Below, piece after piece: positions 6,606-15,625 of a stretch of 64,000 bases of DNA (position 1 is the stretch's first letter; every line of letters begins with the position of its first letter). The DNA lies in the NCBI RefSeq assembly GCF_001238295.1, contig NZ_LGXZ01000006.1:1-64000 (forward strand), written 5' to 3'. The position numbers and the translations under genes are program-made. The notes below the pieces were generated by a model. It saw only the letters and a program-made list of their open reading frames with translations. It had not been told where the DNA came from and did not search any database. Source of the stretch: Ruegeria sp. 6PALISEP08 (GTDB lineage: Bacteria; Pseudomonadota; Alphaproteobacteria; Rhodobacterales; Rhodobacteraceae).

Positions 6606-9059
6606 ATGTCCGGGAACGAACTGCCATCACATGCACGCGTTGTCATTGTCGGGGGCGGCGTCATGGGGGTTGGCCTAGCCTATCATCTGGCGCATGAAGG
6701 GTGGGGCGATGACACTGTCCTGCTGGAAAAAGCCGAGCTGACCAGCGGCAGCACATGGCACGCGGCGGGGCAGATCACGCATTCGACCTCGAGCTTCGGG
6801 TTGGGCAAATGTGTGGACTACAACATCGGACTTTATTCCGGTCAGCTTGAGGCGGAAACCGGCCAGCCCGTTACGTGGCATGGCTGCGGGTCATTCCGTC
6901 TGGCCTATACCGAGGATGAGATGGACTGGCTGCGCCACACACTTTCGGTGGGTCGGTCGCTTGGGTTCAACATCGAGCTGGTCGGGCCCGAGAAAGTGGC
7001 CGAGTTGCACCCGTTCTACAACCTCGAAGGCGTACTGGGTGCGCTGCACACACCGGACGATGGTCACGTGGACCCGACCAACGTGACGATGGCGATGGCC
7101 ACTGGTGCGCGTCAGAAAGGCGTGCGCATTTTCCGCAACTGCCGTGCGACCAACATTACGCAGGGCGAGAATGGCGAATGGGTTGTCGAGTCCGAGATGG
7201 GCACGATCATCTGCGAGCATGTGGTGAACGCTGGCGGCACCTATGCCCGTCAAATGGGCGAATGGTCTGGGCTGCAATTGCCCATGACCTCGATGACGCA
7301 CCATTACTTTGTGACTGAGCCGGTGCCAGAGTTCCAGAACCTTGACAAAGAACTGCCGGTTATCCGCGATGACCGAAAGGTCTCCGGTTATATCCGCATG
7401 GAGCAGCAGCGCGGGCTGATCGGGATCTACGAAAAAGAGAACCCGAACTCGGTCTGGCATGACCATTGCCCGTGGGAATACGAGAACTGGCTGTTCGACG
7501 CGGACTTCGACCGGGTGATGCCGTGGCTTGAAGAAAGCCTGAACCGGATGCCGATCTTTGCCGAGTTGGGCATTCAACGCGACGTGCACGGGGCGATCTC
7601 GCATCCGCCCGATGGCAACCCGCTGATTGGCCCTGCGCCCGGGGTGCGGAACTATTGGTGCTGCTGCGGCACACAGATTGGTATCGGCTGGGGTCCGGGG
7701 CTGACCCGCGAACTGGCGCGCTGGATGGTGCATGGGGCTGCTGAAATCTCGATGCGCGAATACGATCCGCGCCGGTTTGGCAGCTATGCCACCAAGGACT
7801 GGCAGGTGATCAAGGCCGAGGAAGACTACTGCCTGCGCCACGAAATCCCTTTCCCGCATTTCAACCGTTTGGAGGGGCGTCCGATCAAGCCGTCGCCGCT
7901 GTATGAGCTGTTGAAGTCCAAGGGTGCGGTACATGAAGAAGTCTATGGCTTCGAGCGCCCCCGCTGGTTCGCACGGGACGGTGTGGAACAGCGCGATCAC
8001 TATTCCTTCCGCCGGACCCCCGCAGACGACATGGTCGCGGCCGAGGTCAAAGCGGTCCGCCAGAGCGTCGGTATTATGGACGTAACTGCCTTCACCAAGG
8101 TCGAGGTTTCGGGGCTGGACGCCTATGCCCTGTTGGATCGGTTGACGGCCAACCGGATGCCGCAAAAGGTTGGCTCGATCACGCTGACCCACATGTTAAA
8201 CCGTCGCGGTCGGATCGAGTTGGAGACGACGATTGTCCGTATGGCCGAAGACCGCTTCTATCTGGTCTGCGCGGCCTTCTTCGAACAACGTCTGCTGGAC
8301 CATCTGGAGCAGCAGCGCGCGGATGAGGACGTGCAGATCACCGCATTGTCCGCCGACTGGTCGGCCCTGTCGCTGAACGGCCCGCGGTCGCGTGACGTGC
8401 TGGCGCGCTGCACTGACGCCGATCTGACCAATGCCGGTTTCCGCTGGTTGTCTGCGCAAGAGATCACCATCGCTGGTCACAAGGTCTGGGCTTTCCGTAT
8501 GTCTTATGCCGGCGAACTTGGGTGGGAGCTGCATATGCCCAACGCCGCCTGTCTCGACGTCTACACCGAGCTTTGGGCAGCAGGTGAGCCGCACGACATC
8601 ACCGACTACGGCAGCTTTGCCATGAATGTGATGCGGATGGAGAAAGGCTTTAAAGGCGCAGGTGAACTGACCAACGAGGTCACTTTGGCCGAGGCCGACG
8701 TGCTGCGCTTTGCCCGCACCGACAAGGAGTATCTGGGTAAAGACAAGACGCTGAACACCGATTTGCCTTGGATCTGCGCATATCTTGAAATCGAACCGGA
8801 TGGCGAGATTGATGGTCATGGCGGCGAAGCTGTGATGCTGGACGGGCGTGTTGTGGGCTCCACCGCCTCGGTAGCTTACGGTCATACCGTCGGCAATATC
8901 CTCGCCTTTGCTTATATAAAGCCCGAAGCGGCTGAAGTCGGGACCGAATTGGAGGTCGTGATCCACGGCAAACCTCGCGCGGCCCGCGTGCTGGGCGAGC
9001 CTGCCTATGATCCGCAAAGTTTGTTGCCTCGAACTGATGCCATTTTGGAGACCGCGTAA
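6606..9059 (+). CDS. FAD-dependent demethylase/dehydrogenase, dimethylglycine dehydrogenase-like (DAO + GcvT domains)
   Basis: The 817-residue protein begins with a Rossmann FAD motif (VVIVGGGVMGVGLAYHL, about 12-28) in a DAO-type oxidoreductase domain. TSGSTWHAAGQ follows, where His52 matches the covalently flavinylated His of dimethylglycine/sarcosine dehydrogenases. The second half is a GcvT-like aminomethyltransferase domain (SLNGPRSRDVL, MSYAGELGWELHMP), which transfers the released methylene group to tetrahydrofolate. The start at 6606 has AGAGGA upstream; a start at 6528 would overlap the divergent gene. It leads the rightward operon. The substrate is probably an N- or S-methylated compound, but I cannot tell which. 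Confidence 0.85.
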   Translation: MSGNELPSHARVVIVGGGVMGVGLAYHLAHEGWGDDTVLLEKAELTSGSTWHAAGQITHSTSSFGLGKCVDYNIGLYSGQLEAETGQPVTWHGCGSFRLAYTEDEMDWLRHTLSVGRSLGFNIELVGPEKVAELHPFYNLEGVLGALHTPDDGHVDPTNVTMAMATGARQKGVRIFRNCRATNITQGENGEWVVESEMGTIICEHVVNAGGTYARQMGEWSGLQLPMTSMTHHYFVTEPVPEFQNLDKELPVIRDDRKVSGYIRMEQQRGLIGIYEKENPNSVWHDHCPWEYENWLFDADFDRVMPWLEESLNRMPIFAELGIQRDVHGAISHPPDGNPLIGPAPGVRNYWCCCGTQIGIGWGPGLTRELARWMVHGAAEISMREYDPRRFGSYATKDWQVIKAEEDYCLRHEIPFPHFNRLEGRPIKPSPLYELLKSKGAVHEEVYGFERPRWFARDGVEQRDHYSFRRTPADDMVAAEVKAVRQSVGIMDVTAFTKVEVSGLDAYALLDRLTANRMPQKVGSITLTHMLNRRGRIELETTIVRMAEDRFYLVCAAFFEQRLLDHLEQQRADEDVQITALSADWSALSLNGPRSRDVLARCTDADLTNAGFRWLSAQEITIAGHKVWAFRMSYAGELGWELHMPNAACLDVYTELWAAGEPHDITDYGSFAMNVMRMEKGFKGAGELTNEVTLAEADVLRFARTDKEYLGKDKTLNTDLPWICAYLEIEPDGEIDGHGGEAVMLDGRVVGSTASVAYGHTVGNILAFAYIKPEAAEVGTELEVVIHGKPRAARVLGEPAYDPQSLLPRTDAILETA

Positions 9060-10141
9060 TGAATCTTCCTGACAAAATGAAAGCAATGGTCACGATAGGC
9101 CATGGCGGCTTGGAGCAAATCGTCCTGCACCAGGATTGGCCACGCCCGGAACCCGCCGCCGGTGAGGTGCTGATCAAAGTTGCCGCCTGTGGGCTGAATA
9201 ATACCGACGTCAACACGCGATCCGGCTGGTATTCCAAGACTGTAACCGATGCCACTACTGGTGGTGCGTTTGAAGAAGTTGGTGAAGAAGACCCGACTTG
9301 GGGTGGCGCACCTATTACTTTCCCGCGCATTCAAGGGGCTGATATCTGCGGCGAGATCGTCGCTGTTGGTGACGGTGTGGACAGCGCGCGTATCGGCGAG
9401 CGGGTCATAACGGATGGTTGGCTGCGCGATCCGACTGATCCGGGCAACATGAACAAGACAGGCTATTTCGGATCCGAGCGCGACGGTGGCTTTGCCGAAT
9501 ATGCAACAACGCTGTCCGTGAATGCGGTACCGATCACCTCAGACCTGTCGGATGCCGAGCTTGCGACATTCTCCTGCTCTTACTCCACCGCCGAAGGTAT
9601 GCTCAGCCGCGCCAACGTGACCGAAAAGGACACCGTGCTTGTGCCCGGAGCATCGGGCGGTGTTGGCGGTGCCCTTGTCCAATTGGCCAAACGGAGAGGC
9701 GCACGGGTCATCGCAATGGCGTCCGAGGCCAAACACGCGGATGTCGCCCAACTTGGACCGGACAGGATCCTGTCCCGTGACCCTGGTAACCTGCGCAACG
9801 CGCTGGGCGATGAAAAGATCACCGTGGTCGCGGATGTTGTCGGAGGGCCGTATTGGCCGAACCTGATCGATATTCTGGAGCGTGGCGGTCGGTATACCTG
9901 TTCGGGTGCAATCGCAGGCCCAATGGTCGAGCTTGATTTGCGAACCTTCTACCTGCGCGATCTGACATTCACGGGCTCGACCGTGATTGACCCTCAGGTC
10001 ATGAAGAATCTTGTGAAATACATTGAGGCCGGTGACCTCAAGCCAGCACTTGCGGCAACCTATCCCCTGGAGGAATTGCGTGACGCGCAGGCGGCCTTCA
10101 TTGCCAAGCAGCACACAGGCAATATCGTGGTGGTGCCATGA
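9059..10141 (+). CDS. MDR-family alcohol dehydrogenase / quinone oxidoreductase-like
   Basis: The 360-residue protein is a medium-chain dehydrogenase/reductase. The N-terminal GroES-like domain carries [17 protein letters not shown], and the nucleotide-binding domain has [18 protein letters not shown]. It lacks the usual four-Cys structural zinc cluster. The start overlaps the preceding stop by one base, and the gene ends with an ATGA overlap into dddQ. In other DMSP pathways an MDR enzyme (AcuI) reduces acryloyl-CoA; this protein could handle a related intermediate. It is not obviously AcuI, since it has a long insertion between residues 60 and 90. Confidence 0.8.
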   Translation: MNLPDKMKAMVTIGHGGLEQIVLHQDWPRPEPAAGEVLIKVAACGLNNTDVNTRSGWYSKTVTDATTGGAFEEVGEEDPTWGGAPITFPRIQGADICGEIVAVGDGVDSARIGERVITDGWLRDPTDPGNMNKTGYFGSERDGGFAEYATTLSVNAVPITSDLSDAELATFSCSYSTAEGMLSRANVTEKDTVLVPGASGGVGGALVQLAKRRGARVIAMASEAKHADVAQLGPDRILSRDPGNLRNALGDEKITVVADVVGGPYWPNLIDILERGGRYTCSGAIAGPMVELDLRTFYLRDLTFTGSTVIDPQVMKNLVKYIEAGDLKPALAATYPLEELRDAQAAFIAKQHTGNIVVVP

Positions 10142-10716
10142 CGCTGGATGAAGTTCTGGAAGCTGCGCGGCAATTGCATCAATCGCATCCTGAGATGGCC
10201 GCGTTTGCACCTTGGCCCGATGACCTGAAACCTGCAAACCTGCAGCCGGCGCATATTCCGGCAATCGATCAGGTCGCTGGCTTTGACCTTGAAACAACCG
10301 ACGCCACGCGGGATCTGATCGCTGCGATCAAAGCGACATCGCATCTGGGGCATTGGAAACAAACCTATACCGAAGAAGAGGTCGGCGCGGATTTTCTCAA
10401 CCGATACGGTTACTACGAATTGTTTGGTCCGAGCGGGCATTTCCATTCGACCCAGTTGCGTGGCTATGTTGGGTATTGGGGGGCCGGTCTGACCTATGAT
10501 TGGCACAGCCACCAAGCCGAAGAGATTTATCTGGTTCTCGAAGGAGCAGCCCTTTTCAAGAGTGAAGGCAACGAAACCCACATAGGCCCGAACCAGACGC
10601 GTCAGCATTCAAGTTGGCAGAGCCACGCCATGATCACGACGGATCAGCCGATTCTGACATTTGTCCTTTGGCGCGGGGAAGGAATGGGTGGTCTGCCTCT
10701 GATGGGTGCTGCATGA
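10138..10716 (+). CDS. dddQ: Dimethylsulfoniopropionate lyase DddQ (cupin)
   Basis: The 192-residue cupin is the DMSP lyase that cleaves DMSP to dimethyl sulfide and acrylate. The metal-site region reads [17 protein letters not shown]: Tyr120, His125, Glu129 and Tyr131, with His163 further on in WQSHAM. These are the same residue numbers I recall for the metal ligands and catalytic tyrosines of the Ruegeria lacuscaerulensis enzyme, so the assignment is strong. Length matches the family. It overlaps both neighbours by four bases and so must be co-transcribed with the flavoprotein and enolase-superfamily genes. DddQ is known from roseobacters. Confidence 0.93.
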   Translation: MTLDEVLEAARQLHQSHPEMAAFAPWPDDLKPANLQPAHIPAIDQVAGFDLETTDATRDLIAAIKATSHLGHWKQTYTEEEVGADFLNRYGYYELFGPSGHFHSTQLRGYVGYWGAGLTYDWHSHQAEEIYLVLEGAALFKSEGNETHIGPNQTRQHSSWQSHAMITTDQPILTFVLWRGEGMGGLPLMGAA

Positions 10717-11819
10717 AGATCACCCGTATCCGCGTGTACCAAATGGGCCTGCCCTATGTGGGCGGAGCCTATGTCTGGGGTGCAGGAAACGCGATTGAGA
10801 CTGCTGTTGCATCCGTGGTTGTCCTCGATACCGATGCGGGGTTGCAGGGCTGCGGTGAGTTCACGCCCTGTGGTGAGAACTACATGGTCGCTCATTCCGA
10901 AGGTGTGGTGGCTTTGGCGCGGCTGGTTGCTTCGACGCTGCTGGGTGAGGACCCAAGGCAGGTGGCGCGGGTCGAGCAGTTGATGGATCATCTGGTGCAG
11001 GGCCACGGCTATGCCAAGGCCCCGTTCGACGCGGCCTGCTGGGATATTCTGGGGAAAGCCAGTGGTCAACCGGTATGGATGCTGTTGGGCGGTAAGTTGA
11101 CGGACGGCGCACCTATGTATCGGGTAGCCCCGCAAAAAGCGGTGGATGAGACGGTGGCCGAGATGAACGCCTATCGCGATCAGGGCTATCGCCAGTTTCA
11201 AGTCAAGGTCGGGGGTGACTGGGCGACTGATATAGATCGAATCCGCACGACGGTTCCATTGCTGAAACCGCGAGAAAAGGCGATGGCCGATGCCAATCAG
11301 GGGTGGCGTGTCGACAATGCAATCCGCGTGGCACGCGCTACACGCGATCTGGATTATATCCTCGAACAACCCTGTCGCAGCTATGAAGAGTGCCAGCAGG
11401 TGCGCCGCGTGGCCGAGCAACCGATGAAACTGGATGAATGTGTGACAGGTATCCACATGGCGCAGCGGATCGTCGCCGATCGGGGCGCCGAGATCTGCTG
11501 TTTGAAGATCTCGAATTTGGGTGGCATCAGCAAGGCGCGGCGCGTGCGGGACTATCTGATCGACAACCGCATCCCTGTGGTCAGCGAAGACACGTGGGGG
11601 GGCGAGATCACGACGTCTGTGGTGGCGCATTTTGCGGCGTCGACACCGCCTGAGTATTTGCAGAACACAACTGATCTGATGAATTACAACACCCGATCAA
11701 CTGGCATCGGTGGCCCGACGGCCCAGGATGGCAAACTCTATGCAACCGACACGCCGGGTTTGGGCGTGACACCTGACTTTGAAAGCCTCGGCGCGCCGGT
11801 GGCGGAGTACACTCTGTGA
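10713..11819 (+). CDS. Enolase-superfamily (mandelate racemase/MLE-type) protein, copy 1
   Basis: The 368-residue protein has the capping domain and the TIM-barrel with the expected metal ligands: Asp193 (ADANQGW), Glu218 (LEQPC) and Asp241 (LDEC). The catalytic lysines are Lys165 (QVKVG) and Lys265 (LKISNLGG). The first lysine of the KxK motif is Gln163. This layout resembles the hydroxyproline-betaine 2-epimerase and proline-betaine racemase branch, where two lysines on opposite faces epimerise the alpha carbon. The start ATG 10713 overlaps the dddQ stop (ATGA); a longer in-frame reading inside dddQ is unlikely. The substrate is inferred only. Confidence 0.82.
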   Translation: MKITRIRVYQMGLPYVGGAYVWGAGNAIETAVASVVVLDTDAGLQGCGEFTPCGENYMVAHSEGVVALARLVASTLLGEDPRQVARVEQLMDHLVQGHGYAKAPFDAACWDILGKASGQPVWMLLGGKLTDGAPMYRVAPQKAVDETVAEMNAYRDQGYRQFQVKVGGDWATDIDRIRTTVPLLKPREKAMADANQGWRVDNAIRVARATRDLDYILEQPCRSYEECQQVRRVAEQPMKLDECVTGIHMAQRIVADRGAEICCLKISNLGGISKARRVRDYLIDNRIPVVSEDTWGGEITTSVVAHFAASTPPEYLQNTTDLMNYNTRSTGIGGPTAQDGKLYATDTPGLGVTPDFESLGAPVAEYTL

Positions 11820-12931
11820 AGATCAAGACCATAACTGTTTACCACGTCGATCTGCCGCTGGAGCATCCCTATTGGCTGTCCGGCGGGCGGCTGAAGTTCG
11901 AAACGCTCGACGCGACGATTGTGAAGATCGAATCCGATACCGGGCTGGTCGGTTGGGGAGAGGGCACCCCTTGGGGTCATACCTATGTGCCCGCCCATGG
12001 ACCAGGCATTCGCGCGGGTATCGAGACGATGGCCCCTTTCATTCTGGGCCTCGATCCGCGCAGGGTTCTGGATGTGGAACGGGCGATGGATCTGGCCCTG
12101 CCCGGGCATCTTTACGCCAAGAGTCCGATTGACATGGCCTGCTGGGATATCGCCGGACAGGCGGCGGGTCTGCCCATTGCCGATCTGATGGGGGGCGGGT
12201 CGCGTACGCCGCGCCCGATTGCATCCTCGGTCGGGGCCAAGACTGTCGAGGAAACCCGCGCGGTTATGGAGCGCTATCGTAGCCGAGGATACATCGCCCA
12301 TTCGGTGAAAATTGGCGGCGATGTCGAGCGTGACATCGCCCGTGTCCGCGATGTGGAAAGCATTCGCCGCCCCGGAGAGATTGTCCTCTACGACGTCAAT
12401 CGTGGCTGGACGCGTCAGCAGGCCCTGCGGGTGATGAGCGCTTGCGAGGATCTGAACGTGATGTTCGAACAGCCCGGTGAATCGCTGGATGACATCGCCG
12501 CGATTTCGGGTCTTCACGCGTCTCCCGTATCAGTGGACGAAAGTCTGGTGACGTTGCAGGACGCGACCCGGATTGCGCGGGACGGTCTGGCCGAAGTGTT
12601 CGGGATCAAGCTGAACCGGGTGGGCGGTCTGACCAAGGCCGCGCGGATGCGGGATATCGCCCTGGCACATGGGATCGACATGTTTGTGATGGCAACCGGC
12701 GGGTCGGTTCTGGCCGATACCGAGGCGTTGCATCTGGCCGCGACCATCCCCGATGACAACTGCCACGCTGTCTGGGCCTGCCAGGACATGATCACCGTGG
12801 ACATCGCGGGGGCGCGCGGGCCTCGAAACATCGACGGTCATCTGCATCTGCCCGAATCGCCGGGACTCGGCGTTTATCCGGATGAAGATCAACTGGGGCC
12901 GCCCATTGCGACCTACGAGGCCCCGCGATGA
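11816..12931 (+). CDS. Enolase-superfamily (mandelate racemase/MLE-type) protein, copy 2
   Basis: The 371-residue paralogue keeps the active-site residues at the same numbers as copy 1: Lys165 (SVKIG), Asp193 (YDVNRGW), Glu218 (FEQPG), Asp241 (VDES) and Lys265 (IKLNRVGG). The first KxK lysine is Ser163, and the residue after EQP is Gly where copies 1 and 3 have Cys. The C-terminal segment (FVMATGGSVLADTEA) also differs from the EDTWGGEI and ECTWGSDI segments of the other two, so the substrate probably differs. It starts with GTG at 11816, overlapping the previous stop (GTGA). Confidence 0.8.
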   Translation: MKIKTITVYHVDLPLEHPYWLSGGRLKFETLDATIVKIESDTGLVGWGEGTPWGHTYVPAHGPGIRAGIETMAPFILGLDPRRVLDVERAMDLALPGHLYAKSPIDMACWDIAGQAAGLPIADLMGGGSRTPRPIASSVGAKTVEETRAVMERYRSRGYIAHSVKIGGDVERDIARVRDVESIRRPGEIVLYDVNRGWTRQQALRVMSACEDLNVMFEQPGESLDDIAAISGLHASPVSVDESLVTLQDATRIARDGLAEVFGIKLNRVGGLTKAARMRDIALAHGIDMFVMATGGSVLADTEALHLAATIPDDNCHAVWACQDMITVDIAGARGPRNIDGHLHLPESPGLGVYPDEDQLGPPIATYEAPR

Positions 12932-12938
12932 TCCGCCT

Positions 12939-13006
12939 CTTCATCTGGCCAAAAATATCCCGGGGTGTGAATTGGCCGCAGGCCAAGAGAGGGGCTGGCC
13001 CCTCTC
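12939..13006 (+). repeat. Intergenic repeat, copy A
   Basis: This 68-base element begins cttcatctggccaaaaatat and ends in a small hairpin (agaggggctggcccctct). A second copy lies inverted at 17741-17806 downstream of hemE, with roughly 80 percent identity and the same conserved core aattggccgcaggccaag. Copy A sits between the second and third enolase-superfamily genes, where otherwise there is almost no intergenic space. I recall similar mobile intergenic elements in roseobacter genomes, but I cannot name a family. Confidence 0.85.
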
Positions 13007-13026
13007 AAAGCCAAAGGAAGGGCTGA

Positions 13027-14130
13027 ATGAAGATCAACAAGATAACGCTCTGGTCTGTCGACCTGACCAGCCATGAGACCTATCACATGGCCGAGGGCAA
13101 AACCTGTGCCACCGTAACCTCTCATGTCCTTCGGCTTGAGACGGACACGGGCCTGCACGGGTGGGGCGAAGTCTGTCCGATCCCACATTACCTGCCAGCT
13201 TATGCCGATGGTGTACCAGCGGCCGTGGCAGAGATGGCCCCCGAAATTCTTGGCATGTCCCCTTTTGGCGTCGATGCGCCAATGCGCAAGCTGGATGCGT
13301 TTTTGCACGGGCATCTCTATGCGAAATCCATCGTGGATATCGTGCTCTGGGATCTGTTTGGTCGGGCCTCGGGTCTGCCGGTCTACGCACTCTTGGGTGG
13401 GCGCGCGCGGGCGGACATGCCGCTGTATCACTCGATCACCTGCATTGCACCGGACGAGATGGCCCGGATCGCCCAGACCGCGTATCAAGCCGGAATACGC
13501 CAGTTTCAAGTCAAGCTGGGTGTCGAAGGTGACTGGCAGGCCGATGCCGAGCGTCTGATCAAAGTGCGCGAGGCCGTTGGGCCGGGGCCGTTGGTCTATG
13601 GTGACTGGAACTGCGGCGCTTCGCGGTTGCAGGCAACGCGAACAGGGCGCGCTGTGGCGCATCTGGATGTGATGTTGGAACAACCCTGTAAAACGCTTGA
13701 GGATTGCGCTGCGGTCCGTCAGGCCACGGGCCTGCCGATGAAGATCGACGAAAATGCGTATGACCTAGCATCACTGATGCAGGCGCACAGGCTGGGCTGC
13801 ATGGATGCGGTTGCGTTGAAGCTGTCGAAATTCGGCGGCCTGTCCGCGATGCGACGGGCGCGTGATCTGTCCGTGCATCTAGGGGCCGAGATTTGTGCCG
13901 AATGCACCTGGGGGTCGGATATCATCACGGCAGCGTCTCTGCATTTTGCCGCTTCAACCCCGCATGGATCGCTTATGAATACCTGCGATCTGTCCTCTTA
14001 CGTTGCCCCGCGCCTGTGCCCCGACGCACCAAACCGTGAAAACGGGCGGATTGCGCCGCCCGATGGTCCAGGTTTAGGTGTGGAGCCTGATCTTGAAATT
14101 CTTGGCACCCCGATTTTGGAGATTGATTGA
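13027..14130 (+). CDS. Enolase-superfamily (mandelate racemase/MLE-type) protein, copy 3
   Basis: The 367-residue paralogue has Lys163 (FQVKLG), Asp193 (YGDWNCG), Glu218 (LEQPC), Asp241 (IDEN) and Lys265 (LKLSKFGG). The usual KxK first lysine is replaced by Gln161. It is closer to copy 1 than to copy 2 in the EQPC and TWG segments. It lies 95 bases after copy 2, behind the intergenic repeat, with a ribosome-binding site AAGGAAGG just upstream. Proposed role: epimerase, racemase or dehydratase acting on a betaine or amino-acid-like catabolite; the reaction cannot be fixed from sequence. Confidence 0.82.
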   Translation: MKINKITLWSVDLTSHETYHMAEGKTCATVTSHVLRLETDTGLHGWGEVCPIPHYLPAYADGVPAAVAEMAPEILGMSPFGVDAPMRKLDAFLHGHLYAKSIVDIVLWDLFGRASGLPVYALLGGRARADMPLYHSITCIAPDEMARIAQTAYQAGIRQFQVKLGVEGDWQADAERLIKVREAVGPGPLVYGDWNCGASRLQATRTGRAVAHLDVMLEQPCKTLEDCAAVRQATGLPMKIDENAYDLASLMQAHRLGCMDAVALKLSKFGGLSAMRRARDLSVHLGAEICAECTWGSDIITAASLHFAASTPHGSLMNTCDLSSYVAPRLCPDAPNRENGRIAPPDGPGLGVEPDLEILGTPILEID

Positions 14131-14131
14131 G

Positions 14132-15403
14132 ATGCTGAAAGTCCAGACACAATCCGAGTGGATCGCCCGCGCAAACGAGGTTTTGCCTGCGGGCGGTTTC
14201 GGCAATTTCGATCCCGGCATCATCATCGCCCGCGGCGAAGGCAGCCACGTCTGGGACGAGGATGGCAAGGAATACATCGACTATCTGATCGGGTCCGGCC
14301 CGATGTTGCTGGGCCACGGCCATCCCGAGGTGATGGAGGCCGTGCTGGAACAGCTTCCCAAGGGAATGACCTTCTTTGCCAATAACAGCAAGGGGATCGA
14401 ACTGGCCGAGGCCATCATCGATGCCGTTCCGTGCTGCGAACAGGTGCGCTTTGTTGCATCAGGTGGTGAAGCAGACATGTATGCCATAAGGCTGGCACGG
14501 GCCTATACCGGTCGCAACAAGATCCTCAAATTCGAAGGTGGCTACCACGGGATGAGCGCCGAGGCGCAAATGAGTCTTGCGCCCAGCCGCCGGGTCAATT
14601 TCCCTCAGGCCGTGCCCGACAGTGCCGGAATTCCCGAAAGTGTGGCCGAGCAGATGTTGATCGCGCCCTTTAATGATCTTGAGGCTGTGGCGGCTCTTTT
14701 GGACGAACATGCCGATGTGGCGGCAATTATGGTCGAACCGCTGCAGCGGATTGTCCCTCCGGTGCCGGGATATCTGCAAGGACTGCGCGATTTGTGCGAC
14801 AAACACGATGTGCTGCTAATCTTCGATGAGATCGTCACCGGGTTTCGCCTGGCATATGGAGGGGCGCAGGAGCGTTATGGCGTGACCCCCGATATCTGCA
14901 CGCTGGGCAAGATTACCGGTGGTGGGTTTCCTCTGGCCGCCTTGGGCGCCAGCGCCGAGATCATGAAGCATTTCGACAAGTCGAAGGTCGGAGAAGAAGG
15001 CTGGTTGATGCAGTTGGGCACCTTGTCAGGAAATCCTGTGGCCTCTGCCGCGGGGTTGAAGACAATGGAAATTCTGCAGCGTGACGGGGCCTATGAGCGC
15101 CTGCGCGACATCGGGCGGCAGTTGCAACAGATGCAATCCGACGCGCTGAGCGATGCCGGTATTGTGCATCGCATCTGCGGGGACGAAACCCTGTTCGATA
15201 TCTATTTTACCGAGGCCGAATGCAGGGACTACCGCAGCGCCAGTCATGATGATCCTGCGCGCAACACAACATATAACGCGGCTTTGCGGTCGCATGGGAT
15301 ATTCAAAGCTCCGGGCAAGCTATACCCGTCATTGGCGGTCACAGATGCGGATCTGGATCAAACCAGAGAGGCCGTGCGTCACGCGGTTGCTGCAATTTCC
15401 TGA
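14132..15403 (+). CDS. Class III aminotransferase (glutamate-1-semialdehyde aminomutase-like)
   Basis: The 423-residue PLP enzyme of fold type I has GGEADMYAIRLARAYTGR, EGGYHGMS, LLIFDEIVTGFR (Asp that contacts the PLP ring nitrogen) and LGKITGGGFPLAALG with the Schiff-base lysine. It resembles glutamate-1-semialdehyde 2,1-aminomutases and related omega-aminotransferases, but it sits in a catabolic operon rather than near haem genes, so it is more likely an aminotransferase or mutase of the pathway. I start at MLKVQTQSEW, one base after the stop of the preceding gene. It is the last gene of the rightward operon. Confidence 0.83.
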   Translation: MLKVQTQSEWIARANEVLPAGGFGNFDPGIIIARGEGSHVWDEDGKEYIDYLIGSGPMLLGHGHPEVMEAVLEQLPKGMTFFANNSKGIELAEAIIDAVPCCEQVRFVASGGEADMYAIRLARAYTGRNKILKFEGGYHGMSAEAQMSLAPSRRVNFPQAVPDSAGIPESVAEQMLIAPFNDLEAVAALLDEHADVAAIMVEPLQRIVPPVPGYLQGLRDLCDKHDVLLIFDEIVTGFRLAYGGAQERYGVTPDICTLGKITGGGFPLAALGASAEIMKHFDKSKVGEEGWLMQLGTLSGNPVASAAGLKTMEILQRDGAYERLRDIGRQLQQMQSDALSDAGIVHRICGDETLFDIYFTEAECRDYRSASHDDPARNTTYNAALRSHGIFKAPGKLYPSLAVTDADLDQTREAVRHAVAAIS

Positions 15404-15420
15404 GCATGAGAAGCCTGAAC

Positions 15421-15456
15421 AAAAAACGGGTCGCTGTTGACACCAACAGCGACCCG
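15421..15456 (-). terminator. Intrinsic terminator for the hemC transcript, likely bidirectional
   Basis: A perfect 13-bp inverted repeat pairs 15427-15439 with 15444-15456 around a 4-base loop. On the minus strand it is followed by TTTTTT, as expected for termination of the leftward hemC transcript. On the plus strand it lies just after the aminotransferase but lacks a U-run. A weaker hairpin (tgggtc/gaccca) at about 15589-15608 lies between it and hemC. Confidence 0.8.
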
Positions 15457-15625
15457 CAACCTTTGGAAGCCGGGGGTCAGTCTCGCCCCCTCGAATACTG
15501 ATTAAATCACCGCAATCTTGAAACTTTTCGATACTTTCGAGACTGACCTGACTTCCTGATCGGTATGTCACCTTAATGCATGAACAAATGGGTCGCTACA
15601 GTGACCCAGTTCACATTGCGCGAAT

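Noticed and set aside
6891..8192. 433-codon minus-strand frame
   Set aside because: It is antisense to the flavoprotein gene, rich in His, Arg and Ala as expected for a shadow frame of high-GC coding DNA.
9059..10141. Considered as AcuI, the acryloyl-CoA reductase of DMSP catabolism
   Set aside because: The insertion at residues 60-90 and overall motifs differ from the AcuI proteins I recall, so only an MDR family call is made.
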